Of a stretch of 64,000 nt of DNA, positions 51,053 to 60,139 are shown piece after piece. Within the stretch, counting starts at the first letter, position 1. The number at the start of each line of letters is the position of its first letter. The notes below the pieces were generated by a model. That model was not told where the DNA came from, ran no database searches, and saw nothing but the letters and a program-made list of their open reading frames with translations. A program made the position numbers and the translations under genes. Origin of the DNA: Paenibacillus lignilyticus (GTDB lineage: Bacteria; Bacillota; Bacilli; Paenibacillales; Paenibacillaceae); the NCBI RefSeq assembly GCF_017942085.1, contig NZ_JAGKSP010000012.1, positions 148,346 through 212,345 on the forward strand. Reading direction: 5' to 3'.

Positions 51053-52162
51053 TTATTTTCTGCCTTCGGCGCTGCCGCCTCTTAACCTCAGCTTAGCAAT
51101 GCCCCAAAGCAGAAGCGGCACACCTACGCAATGAACCGGAAGCAGATACGGAATGGCAATTTTCTGCGGAAAATAGACCGAGCTTTCGATGAAATCTCGG
51201 GGTATAAAAGCAAGCAGCAGGACGAAAGGGGCTACCCCCCACATGAGCCGCTTCCACTTCTTTACGCCCAGCCACTGGGCGGTCCCATACGTGCTGACGA
51301 AGAAATAAAGCGAGACTTTAAGAAACACGCTTATGATCCAGATGGCGACGACAAGCGAGTCCAGATTTTGAAGGAAATCAAAATACGTCATGTAGCGGAT
51401 TAAGTTGAAGAACGGATAGGTCAGACCCGCGCCTGCACCATAACCGATGACCGCCACCAGCAGAAAGGTCGAGACGCACGTCAGGAAGCCTGCCGTCCCT
51501 ACGCCAAGCATGGCCGGCTTCGTGCCCGATTTCGGTTTCGAAACGAAGGCAAACAGCATAATGAGAATAATGCAATCGCCTAAAAAGGTCGTCGTCGGGA
51601 GTGAGCCTTGAATGATCGTTTTGATTCCCGTATCGCTATAAACCGGGAGAATGTGATTCCAACTAAAACCCTTGGAACTCAAGATCAGCGGCACGAAGAT
51701 GCCAAGCAGGATAAAAGGGCCGAATACCTCGCTGCAGCGCGCAATGACTTCAATTCCGGCACTCGCCACATAGATCGCGACAAAGAGCATGCCGAGAATC
51801 GTAACTACCATGGGTGTTCTCGGCAATATCGTGGCTGCAATAAACTCCGCATACTGGCGTAAGATGATCGCCAGAACACTGTACCAGTACAGGAAGTACA
51901 GGAAGATGAGCACATGGCCTGCCCATTTGCCGACAATGAGCAGCACATATTCCACGAAGGTCTTTCCGGGATACAGTTGACTGAGCCGCGCGCTCACAAA
52001 AGCAATAAACACGCCAAAGACGCTTGCGATCACCATCGACAGCCATGCGTCCTGCTTGGCGGTTACCAGAGCCGGGTTAATGGTCAGCAATATGGTCATG
52101 CCTGCTTGCATGGTCGCGATCAACCAGAACAGCTGCTTGCCGCCGATTCGCATCTCTTTCAT
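51053..52162 (-). CDS. Germinant receptor B subunit, second copy in operon
   Basis: 369 residues with about ten membrane segments, GerAB type of the amino-acid permease superfamily (MQAGMTILLTINPALVTAKQ, LYPGKTFVEYVLLIVGK, LRQYAEFIAATILPRTPM, LPTTTFLGDCII). Fifth gene of the ger operon. ATG 52162 overlaps the preceding stop as ATGA, with AGGGACA before it. The operon already has a B subunit, and the two differ clearly in sequence, so they may recognise different germinants. Confidence 0.9.
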   Translation of the reverse strand: MKEMRIGGKQLFWLIATMQAGMTILLTINPALVTAKQDAWLSMVIASVFGVFIAFVSARLSQLYPGKTFVEYVLLIVGKWAGHVLIFLYFLYWYSVLAIILRQYAEFIAATILPRTPMVVTILGMLFVAIYVASAGIEVIARCSEVFGPFILLGIFVPLILSSKGFSWNHILPVYSDTGIKTIIQGSLPTTTFLGDCIILIMLFAFVSKPKSGTKPAMLGVGTAGFLTCVSTFLLVAVIGYGAGAGLTYPFFNLIRYMTYFDFLQNLDSLVVAIWIISVFLKVSLYFFVSTYGTAQWLGVKKWKRLMWGVAPFVLLLAFIPRDFIESSVYFPQKIAIPYLLPVHCVGVPLLLWGIAKLRLRGGSAEGRK

Positions 52163-52404
52163 GATTGTCCCTGTCCGCTGCCGATCAGCAGCCTGCCAAA
52201 AGGTCCAAACCATAGCTCCAAAAGCTCCGATGGACCCGGAAGGCTAGGGTAGACATACAGCAGCGCACCAAGACCAAAGCCGATCGCCAATAAAGAAAAA
52301 TAAGCGATCCGCTCTTTTCTCGGAGCATTGCGTACCCAATACCACTGGAAGATGGATACAATTAAACTGCATGTCAATAAAGCGGGAATGGATTTCCAAG
52401 TCAT
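52159..52404 (-). CDS. Small two-span Ger operon D-type protein
   Basis: 81 residues with two membrane helices (about 7-24 and 35-53: IAYFSLLAIGFGLGALLYV). Matches in size, topology and position the small D subunits described in some Bacillus ger operons, which modulate receptor activity. Follows gerC by about 11 bases and overlaps the start of the second B gene by four. Confidence 0.78.
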   Translation of the reverse strand: MTWKSIPALLTCSLIVSIFQWYWVRNAPRKERIAYFSLLAIGFGLGALLYVYPSLPGPSELLELWFGPFGRLLIGSGQGQS

Positions 52405-52415
52405 AATCTCTGCTC

Positions 52416-53603
52416 CTAATCGCTGGTTCTTGCTGTTACATTAGACAATCCCGGGCGCAGCAAGACGGCATCCGGCTCAATCTTAACCTCCACCTTCGGA
52501 AATTGCTCATCCCAGTCATTCTCCGTTTCCTGCCATATTTTCGGATAAGCCCGGTGAAATTCCCCTGCAAAGTCAAATACATCTGCCTGCATGCCCAATT
52601 GAATTCGTTTAAGCGCATTTCTGATCTGCTTCTTCATGTCCTGCTCAAGCGCAAGCTCCACCTTCTTGACGCCTGCTTCGCTGGAAGCCAAATTGATGCT
52701 GGTCGTATTCTGCAGGGTATCGTTCTCCGAATGAATACGTACCGTCATACTCCACTTTCCGTCGCTTATATGCGGGATGAGCTTGGTTTGGCTTCTCAGC
52801 ATTTGCACGGATAGGGTCCCTTCTTCTCCTTTCGGAACGACCGTTACGACCCCATATTCGATTTCATTCCGAAGCCACAGAAGGCCTCTCGTCGTTTGCT
52901 CGTCAACAATGCCGACCATACGGCCGTTTTTGAAGATCGCCGTTCCATTCTGATAGCGGGCCGACCCGATGTTAGCTGAATTAGGCGGCTTTAGCTCCCT
53001 TAGCCATGGCAATGCAAAGGCATCGGCCTTCTCTGTCAGCATTTCGGAGACCTCGGCCAGCGTAAAGCTCATGGTGGTTTTGCTCTTCGCAAGCTCCCGC
53101 AATACCTCCGATGTATCTCGCTCCAAGGTAGACTGGAATGCCAAGACGCTCCGCGCCTTGTTACGGCAGACATAAATATAGGCACGTTCTCTGGGCTGAG
53201 GGGCTCGCATGAGATAATCCACATCGTCGCGGATGCCAAGTTTCGCCGCTTCCTCGCCAAAGATGATGACTTCGGCATGTCCCCAGAACAGCTTCCTCGA
53301 AAGCTTGTCCTGCACATGGGATAAGGCATCGGCAATATTCACCCCGGATGATGTAAGCACGAATGTGTTGGAAGATCCGCTCCCCCCTTTATCTCCCATG
53401 CCCGATCCGCCTCCTCCCGCTGCTCTGGGCACATAAATTTGCAAGGACAAATCGACTTCGTTGCTGCTTGTCCTATCGATTGCAGCTCCCGTTATCAGCG
53501 CAAGATCGTTGATTTCGATACGGTCCCAGCAACCCGAGAGCATAAGCAGCCAGCATAGGCACAAGGCTAGCAGGAGAATACGAGAACGCCACTTAGCTTT
53601 CAT
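52416..53603 (-). CDS. Germinant receptor C subunit lipoprotein
   Basis: 395 residues. Lipobox MLSGCWDR with lipidated Cys25, followed by the GerAC-type fold: DLALITGAAIDR, DALSHVQDKLSRKLFWGHAEVIIFGEEAA, TAIFKNGRMVG and WLRNEIEYGVVTV (each a family landmark). Part of the spore inner-membrane receptor. Its start overlaps the end of the first B gene by 11 bases. Confidence 0.93.
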   Translation of the reverse strand: MKAKWRSRILLLALCLCWLLMLSGCWDRIEINDLALITGAAIDRTSSNEVDLSLQIYVPRAAGGGGSGMGDKGGSGSSNTFVLTSSGVNIADALSHVQDKLSRKLFWGHAEVIIFGEEAAKLGIRDDVDYLMRAPQPRERAYIYVCRNKARSVLAFQSTLERDTSEVLRELAKSKTTMSFTLAEVSEMLTEKADAFALPWLRELKPPNSANIGSARYQNGTAIFKNGRMVGIVDEQTTRGLLWLRNEIEYGVVTVVPKGEEGTLSVQMLRSQTKLIPHISDGKWSMTVRIHSENDTLQNTTSINLASSEAGVKKVELALEQDMKKQIRNALKRIQLGMQADVFDFAGEFHRAYPKIWQETENDWDEQFPKVEVKIEPDAVLLRPGLSNVTARTSD

Positions 53604-54690
53604 GACTATTCCTCCCCTTGAGAATCGCGATTAGGAGCAGCAATGCAGGAACGAACAGTTGAAAGAGAAAGGTGTAGACTGGCACGCTGGTACCCAAGAC
53701 TTGGCGCAGCATTTGATAGTTAGGTGCACACCATATACTGACGAGGATAACCAATAACCCAATAGGCGCAATGATCGTACGATAATTCGGCAGCTTCAGG
53801 AACTGGGCGGTCCACAGGACCGTCCCATAGAAATTAACGGTCACCTTAATGAAGATTCCTATCAACCAAGTGGCCATCAGCAACGATTCGATATGTTCCA
53901 GGAAGTCCGATAACGAAATATAGCGAACTGCGACGAGAAACGGATAGTTGAACGCTTTGCTCAAGTTACCGAACATGAACAATATGGAAACGTTGATCAA
54001 TACCAACGTCATGGTGACGGATGCCACGCTGATCAACGACCATTTGAGCGCCTTGCCTTTATTCTTAGTCAGGTAAGGCAGGAACATCGAGATGATGAAG
54101 TACTGCGAAAACCAAGAAGCAGGAAGAATCGAGCCTCTGAGCAGGGGGAGCGGTCCGTACTCCATAACCGGGTACATTTCCTTCCATTTCATATCCGGGA
54201 TCATAATAATTAGCATCGCAAGGATAATGATGAGCGCGATCGGAATGAGCAGCTGAGCTGCACGAGCCCACGCTTCGAGCCCCATATACAGGGCATAGGC
54301 ACAAACGATCATCAAACAAATGACGATCACGATCATCGGCGTCTGAATGAGAAAAGTCGTGGCAATGAATTCGCCATATTGGCGAAGCACCATCGCGTTG
54401 GTGTAAATAATCGATACCACATAGATCAGCGCTAAGCTTTTGCCGAGGTAACGCCCCAGAATCGTTTCGATATATTCGATAAAGGTTTTGTTCGGGTACC
54501 TGAGATGCAGAGCGACCATAACACCGATAATCATGCAAGCGGGTAATCCTGCAAGGATCGGAGTTGCCCACATATCGCGGCCCGCCGTGACCATGGATAT
54601 GGAAGGCGCGCTTAATACTAACGTAGCCAGAATATAGGGATGCATGAGAAAAGCGAGCTGCAGCGGCGAAATACGGCCTTTCTCCATCAT
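53593..54690 (-). CDS. Germinant receptor B subunit, first copy
   Basis: 365 residues, about ten membrane helices, GerAB type: LQLAFLMHPYILATLVLSAP, LRYPNKTFIEYIETILGRYLG, LRQYGEFIATTFLIQTPM, LPASWFSQYFIISMFLPYLT. Likely contains the germinant-binding pocket. ATG 54690 overlaps the gerA stop codon (ATGA). Confidence 0.93.
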   Translation of the reverse strand: MMEKGRISPLQLAFLMHPYILATLVLSAPSISMVTAGRDMWATPILAGLPACMIIGVMVALHLRYPNKTFIEYIETILGRYLGKSLALIYVVSIIYTNAMVLRQYGEFIATTFLIQTPMIVIVICLMIVCAYALYMGLEAWARAAQLLIPIALIIILAMLIIMIPDMKWKEMYPVMEYGPLPLLRGSILPASWFSQYFIISMFLPYLTKNKGKALKWSLISVASVTMTLVLINVSILFMFGNLSKAFNYPFLVAVRYISLSDFLEHIESLLMATWLIGIFIKVTVNFYGTVLWTAQFLKLPNYRTIIAPIGLLVILVSIWCAPNYQMLRQVLGTSVPVYTFLFQLFVPALLLLIAILKGRNSHES

Positions 54691-56204
54691 GGCGACTCAT
54701 TCCCTTGGGGCGGACCCGGCTTCTGGCCATCCGCCACTCTCGTCTTGTTCGGCGCTTTCTTCGATAGATAAGGTCTCGTGCGCATCATCCAAATCGGTGC
54801 ACGCACCAGCACATCCTTCAGCTCGCTGCCTTTCATTGGCGCCAGCGGCTGCAGATATGGAATCCCAACGGAGCGAAGGGAACACAGATGGATAACGACC
54901 ACAATGACGCCGAGCATGAGTCCGAGCAGCCCCAGCATGCCGGATAACACCATGATGGGAAAACGCAGCATACGAATCGCGATCCCGCTGCTGTACTGCG
55001 GCATCATGAATGAGGCGATACCCGTAATGGCAACCACCATGACCATTGGTGCGGATACCAGTCCGGCCGAAGTCGCTGCTTGTCCGATTACCAGCGCGCC
55101 TACGATACTGACGGCGGCGCCGACTTGCCTTGGCAGGCGTACGCCCGCTTCGCGGAGCGCTTCGAAGGATATCTCCATGAGCAAGGCCTCCACGAGCGCC
55201 GGAAAGGGGATGTCCTCCCTGGATTTCGCGATGCTGAGCAGCAATGAGGTGGGAACCATCTCTTGGTGGAACGTCATAATCGCCACATAGAGGGACGGCA
55301 GAATGAGCGTAATGATAAAGAACAGGTAGCGCAGCCACCGGATAAACGTACCGATCAAGAAACGCTGATAGTAGTCCTCCGGCGATTGCAGCATCGTGAA
55401 CAGCGTTGCAGGCGCAATCAGCACGAAAGGGGTACCGTCTACGAGAATGGCGACTCGACCCTCCAACAAGGAGGCGCTAACCACATCCGGCCGTTCTGTC
55501 ACTTGGATTTGCGGAAATGGCGAGAAGGGATTGTCTTCAATCAATCCTTCGATATAGCCGCTCTCCAGTATGCCGTCAATATCGATACTCTCGATACGCT
55601 CGCGCACCTCTTCGATCAATGACGGCTCTGCGATGCCATCGATGAACGAGATGAGCACTTCCGTGCGGGTATGGCGTCCGAGATAGTAAGGAACCATTTT
55701 GAGCGAAGGCGTTTTGATTTTACGGCGAATCATCGCCGTGTTGACGCTAATGGTCTCGGTGAACCCTTCCCTTGGTCCGCGGACGACCGCTTCCGCTCCC
55801 GGCTCCTCGATGGAGCGCTTCTCCCACTTGGCAAGGCCAATTGAAATGCCCTGTTTCATGCCATCAATGACGAGCAGCCCGCAACCATTGGATAAACATG
55901 CGATCGCATCTTCCAATGCATCGTGCTCCAGCACTAGAGAGAGCGTCAGAATAGAAGCAAGCCGCTCCGACGTAATGTCACCGGATGCCTCAGCCGGCAG
56001 CTCCAGCAAAGGCCTGATGACATGCTGATCCAGCAGCTCTACATTGACTAAACCATCTATATATACAACAAATGCATCCGTGGTATCCCCGATTGAAAAT
56101 TCACGGAACATCACATCTTTGCAATCCGTGTAAATATCATGCAGCATTCGATTATTATCAGCCAGCACGGTGGAAAACGGTTGTGACTGTTTGGGTGCAT
56201 CCAT
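54687..56204 (-). CDS. Germinant receptor A subunit
   Basis: 505 residues. GerAA family: N-terminal soluble domain (about 1-260, with FREFSIGDTTDAFVVYIDG and the segment GPREGFTETISVNTAMIRRKI), then four or five membrane helices (FIRWLRYLFFIITLILPSLY, VGAAVSIVGALVIGQAA, MVMVVAITGIASFMMP, MVLSGMLGLLGLMLGVIVVV). ATG 56204 is chosen for AAGGAG seven bases upstream; the frame is open further upstream without a site. First gene of A-B-C-D-B. The tandem repeat array starts about 135 bases upstream. Confidence 0.94.
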   Translation of the reverse strand: MDAPKQSQPFSTVLADNNRMLHDIYTDCKDVMFREFSIGDTTDAFVVYIDGLVNVELLDQHVIRPLLELPAEASGDITSERLASILTLSLVLEHDALEDAIACLSNGCGLLVIDGMKQGISIGLAKWEKRSIEEPGAEAVVRGPREGFTETISVNTAMIRRKIKTPSLKMVPYYLGRHTRTEVLISFIDGIAEPSLIEEVRERIESIDIDGILESGYIEGLIEDNPFSPFPQIQVTERPDVVSASLLEGRVAILVDGTPFVLIAPATLFTMLQSPEDYYQRFLIGTFIRWLRYLFFIITLILPSLYVAIMTFHQEMVPTSLLLSIAKSREDIPFPALVEALLMEISFEALREAGVRLPRQVGAAVSIVGALVIGQAATSAGLVSAPMVMVVAITGIASFMMPQYSSGIAIRMLRFPIMVLSGMLGLLGLMLGVIVVVIHLCSLRSVGIPYLQPLAPMKGSELKDVLVRAPIWMMRTRPYLSKKAPNKTRVADGQKPGPPQGNESP

Positions 56205-56339
56205 AGGCAGGCTCCTTGTAAGTAATACGTTAATTTTTTCCATAAAGCACCTGTGATAAACGCAAGGGCGTGAAAACAGAGACAACGCCCCCACTTTGGA
56301 AGGCGCGCAACCTTTCCCGCAATCCTCGAAATTTTCGCC

Positions 56340-56930
56340 GATGTAGATCACTTCGTGAGCTGCTTTCTACCATTTCCCCGAATCCTCGTTGATATAGATC
56401 CCTAGTTGAGCTACTTTCTACCATTTCCCCGAATCCCCGCCGATGTAGATCCCTAGGTGAGCTACTTTGTACCATTTCCCCGAATCCCCGCCGATGTAGA
56501 TTCCTAGGTGAGCTACTTGCTACCATTTCCCCGAATCCCCGTCGATGTAGATCCCTAGGTGAACTACTTTCTACCATTTCCCCGTATCCTCGTTGATGTA
56601 GATCCCCAGGTGAGCTACTTTGTACCATTCCCCCGATTGCCCGCCGATGTAGATTCCTAGGTGAGCTACTTTCTACCATTTCCCCGTATCCTCGTTGATG
56701 TAGATCCCTAGGTGAGCTACTTTCTATCACTCCCCCGAATCCCCGCCGATGTAGATCCCTAGGTGAGCTACTTTCAACCATTCCCCCGAATCCCCGCCGA
56801 TGTAGATCCCTAGGTGAGCTACTTTCAACCATTCCCCCGATTCCCCACTAATGTAGATCCCTAGGTGAGCTACTTTCTATCGTTTCCCCAAATCCCCGCC
56901 GATGTAGATCCCTTGGTGAACTACTTTCCC
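56340..56930. repeat. 51-bp tandem repeat array B (about 11.6 copies)
   Basis: The anchor GATGTAGAT recurs at 56340, 56391, 56442, 56493, 56544, 56595, 56646, 56697, 56748, 56799, 56850 (as AATGTAGAT) and 56901: an exact 51-bp period with no indel. Units differ by point changes only. Each carries GTAGATC-N9-GCTAC (CCTAGGTGA as the usual N9), an imperfect hairpin. It lies between the ger operon promoter region and the peptide transporter operon's end. The multiple-of-three period keeps a 200-codon frame open on the minus strand; I regard that as a by-product. Confidence 0.92.
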
Positions 56931-56935
56931 ACCCT

Positions 56936-57055
56936 TGTGCGGTAACTATTACCTCCCTTTCGCTCAAAACCACCATTGCCCGCTCATGTGCGGTAACTAT
57001 TACCTCTCTTTCGCTCAAAACCACCATTGCCTGCACATGTGCGGTAACCATTACC
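56936..57055. repeat. 51-bp tandem repeat array C (about 2.3 copies)
   Basis: TGTGCGGTAAC recurs at 56936, 56987 and 57038, again 51 bp apart, directly after array B but with a different sequence. Each unit holds the inverted repeat GGTAA-CTA-TTACC (last copy GGTAA-CCA-TTACC). The third copy is cut off. No gene is visible in 56205-57177 apart from the repeats and the terminator. Confidence 0.88.
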
Positions 57056-57117
57056 GCTCTTCGAATTGGCAACACGTACGCCGAATCCAATCTCGCTGGG
57101 CACCCATCCATAACGCA

Positions 57118-57165
57118 CAAAAAAAGCTGCCCCAAAAGTGTACACCTACACTTGTGGGGCAGCTT
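57118..57165 (-). terminator. Terminator of the peptide ABC operon
   Basis: On the minus strand AAGCTGCCCCACAAGTGT pairs with ACACTTTTGGGGCAGCTT, followed by seven T residues. Confidence 0.88.
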
Positions 57166-57177
57166 CTTCTATATAAT

Positions 57178-58155
57178 CTAGCTCTGCAACGGATAGTGAC
57201 ACGCTGCCTGCCGTTCATCAATGATGACGCGCAGCTTCGGCTCCTCTGTCTTGCAACGATCCTGCGCGAACGGACAGCGCGGGTGGAAGCGGCAGCCGGA
57301 AGGCGGATTGGCCGGAGACGGAACATCCCCTTCCAGTATGATGCGATCCTTCTTCCGCTCCGTTGTCGGCTGCGGAATGGCTGACAGCAGCACGGAAGTA
57401 TAAGGGTGCAGCGGTTTCGCGAACAACTCCTCGGTTGGACCAACCTCGACCATTTTGCCCAAGTACATGACCCCTACGCGATCGGAAATATGCCGAACGA
57501 CGTTAAGGCCGTGCGCAATGAACAGATAAGTCAGCCCCAGTTCTTTCTGCAGCTTCACCATCAGATTGAGCACCTGCGACTGAACCGAAACGTCCAGCGC
57601 CGATACCGCTTCATCAGCCACGATGAATTTGGGATTAAGCGCTATTGCCCGGGCAATGCCGATCCGCTGCCGCTGACCGCCGGAGAACTCATGCGGATAA
57701 CGATTGCGGCGCGAAGCATCCAGGCCGACCAGCTCCATCAATTCCACGACGCGGTCATCGATCTCCTTAGCCGTCATTCTGCGGTGAACCTTGAGCGGCT
57801 CGCCGATCAGATCGCGAACGAGAAACCGCGGGTTCAAAGAACCGAACGGATCCTGGAATATAATTTGCATCTCTTCCCGAAGCTTGCGAAGCTCGCCGGA
57901 TCCTACCTCTTGAATGTTTCGGCCCTCGAACTTAATTTCTCCGGCTGTTGCCTGCTTCAAATTCAGCAATACGCGGGCAAGCGTAGACTTGCCGCAGCCG
58001 GACTCGCCTACAAGACCGAATGTTTCTCCCGCCCGGATGCCGAAAGAAACGTCGTCAATCGCCTTAACCTGTCCTACGACACGGTTCAGCAAGCCGCTCT
58101 TAATCGGGAAATATTTCTTCACATTGGAGGCTTCGATCAAATATTGGCCGCTCAT
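57178..58155 (-). CDS. Oligopeptide ABC transporter ATP-binding protein (OppF/DppF type)
   Basis: 325 residues. Walker A GESGCGKST, signature FSGGQRQRI, Walker B IVADEAVSALD and C-terminal family extension with the Cys-rich RFHPRCPFAQDRC and ACHYP (a possible iron-sulfur site in Opp/Dpp ATPases). The H-loop reads FIAHGLNVV where FIAHDLSVV is usual; the histidine itself is kept. Its ATG overlaps the stop of the OppD-type gene (ATGA). Last gene of the operon. Confidence 0.93.
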   Translation of the reverse strand: MSGQYLIEASNVKKYFPIKSGLLNRVVGQVKAIDDVSFGIRAGETFGLVGESGCGKSTLARVLLNLKQATAGEIKFEGRNIQEVGSGELRKLREEMQIIFQDPFGSLNPRFLVRDLIGEPLKVHRRMTAKEIDDRVVELMELVGLDASRRNRYPHEFSGGQRQRIGIARAIALNPKFIVADEAVSALDVSVQSQVLNLMVKLQKELGLTYLFIAHGLNVVRHISDRVGVMYLGKMVEVGPTEELFAKPLHPYTSVLLSAIPQPTTERKKDRIILEGDVPSPANPPSGCRFHPRCPFAQDRCKTEEPKLRVIIDERQAACHYPLQS

Positions 58156-59210
58156 GAATGTGCCACCTCCAGCTTGCTCTTAATCGTCACTTTCAGTTCT
58201 TGGCTGCTGAATGCGCCTGGCCTTGGATCTGCTCCATCATGATCATCCAGCCAGCATGCAGCCTTATGCCCCGATGGTGAAGTCTGCATCACCGGCTCCT
58301 TATGACGGCAAATATCCATGGCATACGGACAGCGCGGGTGGAAACGACAACCCTCCGGCAGCTGGCTGATCGGCGGAATCGAGCCTTTGATCGTATACAG
58401 ATCACCGCCCCGTTCCCCTTCTAAGCCCGGAATGGATTTAAGCAGCCCAATCGTATACGGATGACGAGGCCCATCGAAAATCTCCTTCACCGTTCCTTCT
58501 TCCACTACGGTTCCCGCGTACATGACCGCAATGCGGTCTGCCACCTCAGCTGCTACGCCCATATCATGGGTAATCAGCAGCATCGACATGTTGAACTCTT
58601 TCTTCAACTGGAGCAGCAGGTCCAGAATTTGCGCCTGAACCGTTACGTCCAGCGCCGTTGTCGGCTCATCCGCAATCAGCAGCTCCGGGTTGCAGGCGAG
58701 CGCCATCGCAATGACGACACGCTGGCACATGCCTCCGGACATCTCATACGGATACTGCTTGGCGCGAATTTCCGGAGCGGGAATGCCGACGCGGCGCAGC
58801 ATCTCGATGCTTTGCCTCCAAGCTTCCTTCTTCTTCAAGCCTTTATGAATACGCAGCGCTTCTGATATCTGGTCACCGACCGTAAAGACCGGATTGAGTG
58901 CAGACATCGGATCTTGGAAGATCATCGTAATCAAATTGCCGCGGATTTTGAGCATGTCGGATTGTTTCTTCTTCACCAGATCTTGACCGTTAAACAGCAC
59001 TTCGCCATCTACAATCAAGCCGCCTGCATAATCGATGAGACGCATGACGGACATTGCCGTAACGCTTTTGCCGCTGCCGGACTCGCCGACGACGCATAGC
59101 GTTTTCCCTTTTTCCAAATCGAACGAAACACGATCCGTCGCCTTGGCTAAACCTCTATCAGACAGAAAGCCAGTTGTTAAATTCCGGATTTGGAGAATTT
59201 TTTCCGCCAT
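58152..59210 (-). CDS. Oligopeptide ABC transporter ATP-binding protein (OppD/DppD type)
   Basis: 352 residues. Walker A GESGSGKSV, signature MSGGMCQRV, Walker B LIADEPTTALD, H-loop LITHDMGV and the Cys-containing C-terminal RFHPRCPYAMDIC. Partner of the OppF-type ATPase. Start ATG 59210 with AAGGAGG upstream; it overlaps the end of the permease gene by 34 bases. Confidence 0.94.
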   Translation of the reverse strand: MAEKILQIRNLTTGFLSDRGLAKATDRVSFDLEKGKTLCVVGESGSGKSVTAMSVMRLIDYAGGLIVDGEVLFNGQDLVKKKQSDMLKIRGNLITMIFQDPMSALNPVFTVGDQISEALRIHKGLKKKEAWRQSIEMLRRVGIPAPEIRAKQYPYEMSGGMCQRVVIAMALACNPELLIADEPTTALDVTVQAQILDLLLQLKKEFNMSMLLITHDMGVAAEVADRIAVMYAGTVVEEGTVKEIFDGPRHPYTIGLLKSIPGLEGERGGDLYTIKGSIPPISQLPEGCRFHPRCPYAMDICRHKEPVMQTSPSGHKAACWLDDHDGADPRPGAFSSQELKVTIKSKLEVAHS

Positions 59211-60139
59211 CTGTCCAGCCTCCTTCGAGGTATCGTTGTCTTCCTAGGATCCAAGCCATCGCGAATGCCATCTCCGATAAAGTTAACCGCCAGCACGACA
59301 AGCAAGATACATAGCCCCGGATAAATCGCTTGAATCGGGTCTGTCAGCATAAATTCCTGCGCGTTGCTCAGCATCAGTCCCCAGCTTGTATTCGGCGTCT
59401 GAACGCCAAGTCCAAGGTAGGAAAGGGCCGATTCACTCAGAATCGCTCCGCCTACCATGAGTGTCGCCGTAACGATGATCGGTGCCGAAGCATTGCGAAG
59501 CAGGTGTCTGAAAATGATGCCAAGGTCAGAAACGCCCGTAGCCTTAGCTGCCTCTACATACTGCATTTCGCGAAGCTGCAAGTACGTGCCGCGGACAAGC
59601 CTGGCTACGCCCATCCAGCTCGTCAAAGCAAGAATCAGAATCATGTAACTAATCTTCGAGCCAAATATAGCCAGGATCAAAATGTTCAGGAACAACGTCG
59701 GAATCGAGTTCATAACGTCAACGAAACGCATCGCGATCGTATCCACCCAGCCTCCGAAGTAACCGGCAAACGCGCCGACAAGCGTACCGATAAATACGGA
59801 TACAAAAGCAACGGAGAAACCAACGGTAAGCGAGATTTGCGAGCTATGCAGCAGTCTGGAGAAAATATCCCGGCCCAGCTCGTCGGTGCCAAGCAGATGA
59901 CCGTCCGTCCCTGCCGGCAAATTCGGAAACATCATATCGATCCGCGTAGGATCATAAGGCGAGAACCAATTTGCTCCAATCGCTGCAATTACAAATATGG
60001 AAAGGATCACAAGACCGGTAATGGCAAAGGGATTGGTGCGAAACTTCTTCCATGCGGTCTTCCACGGTCCGTCCGGACGTTTGTCCAGGGCCGCTTGGGT
60101 GCCGGATGCTGACTTCTTCTCAAGAACTGCGTTACTCAT
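59177..60139 (-). CDS. Oligopeptide ABC transporter permease (OppC/DppC type)
   Basis: 320 residues, six membrane segments. N-terminal OppC-type domain (FAITGLVILSIFVIAAIGA), LLGTDELGRDIFSRLLHSSQ, and the EAA loop YVEAAKATGVSDLGIIFRHL contacting the ATPases. ATG overlaps the stop of the partner permease gene (ATGA) and follows AAGGAGG. Confidence 0.94.
   Translation of the reverse strand: MSNAVLEKKSASGTQAALDKRPDGPWKTAWKKFRTNPFAITGLVILSIFVIAAIGANWFSPYDPTRIDMMFPNLPAGTDGHLLGTDELGRDIFSRLLHSSQISLTVGFSVAFVSVFIGTLVGAFAGYFGGWVDTIAMRFVDVMNSIPTLFLNILILAIFGSKISYMILILALTSWMGVARLVRGTYLQLREMQYVEAAKATGVSDLGIIFRHLLRNASAPIIVTATLMVGGAILSESALSYLGLGVQTPNTSWGLMLSNAQEFMLTDPIQAIYPGLCILLVVLAVNFIGDGIRDGLDPRKTTIPRRRLDRWRKKFSKSGI

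Noticed and set aside
56230..56832. 200-codon minus-strand frame of 17-residue repeats (MVESSSPRDLHRRGFG-type units)
   Set aside because: The frame is open only because the DNA repeat is 51 bp, a multiple of three. No signal peptide, fold, or separate ribosome binding site; it runs into the gerA leader.
56340..57055. CRISPR array
   Set aside because: The entire 51-bp unit is repeated; there are no unique spacers of constant length and no cas genes in the window.
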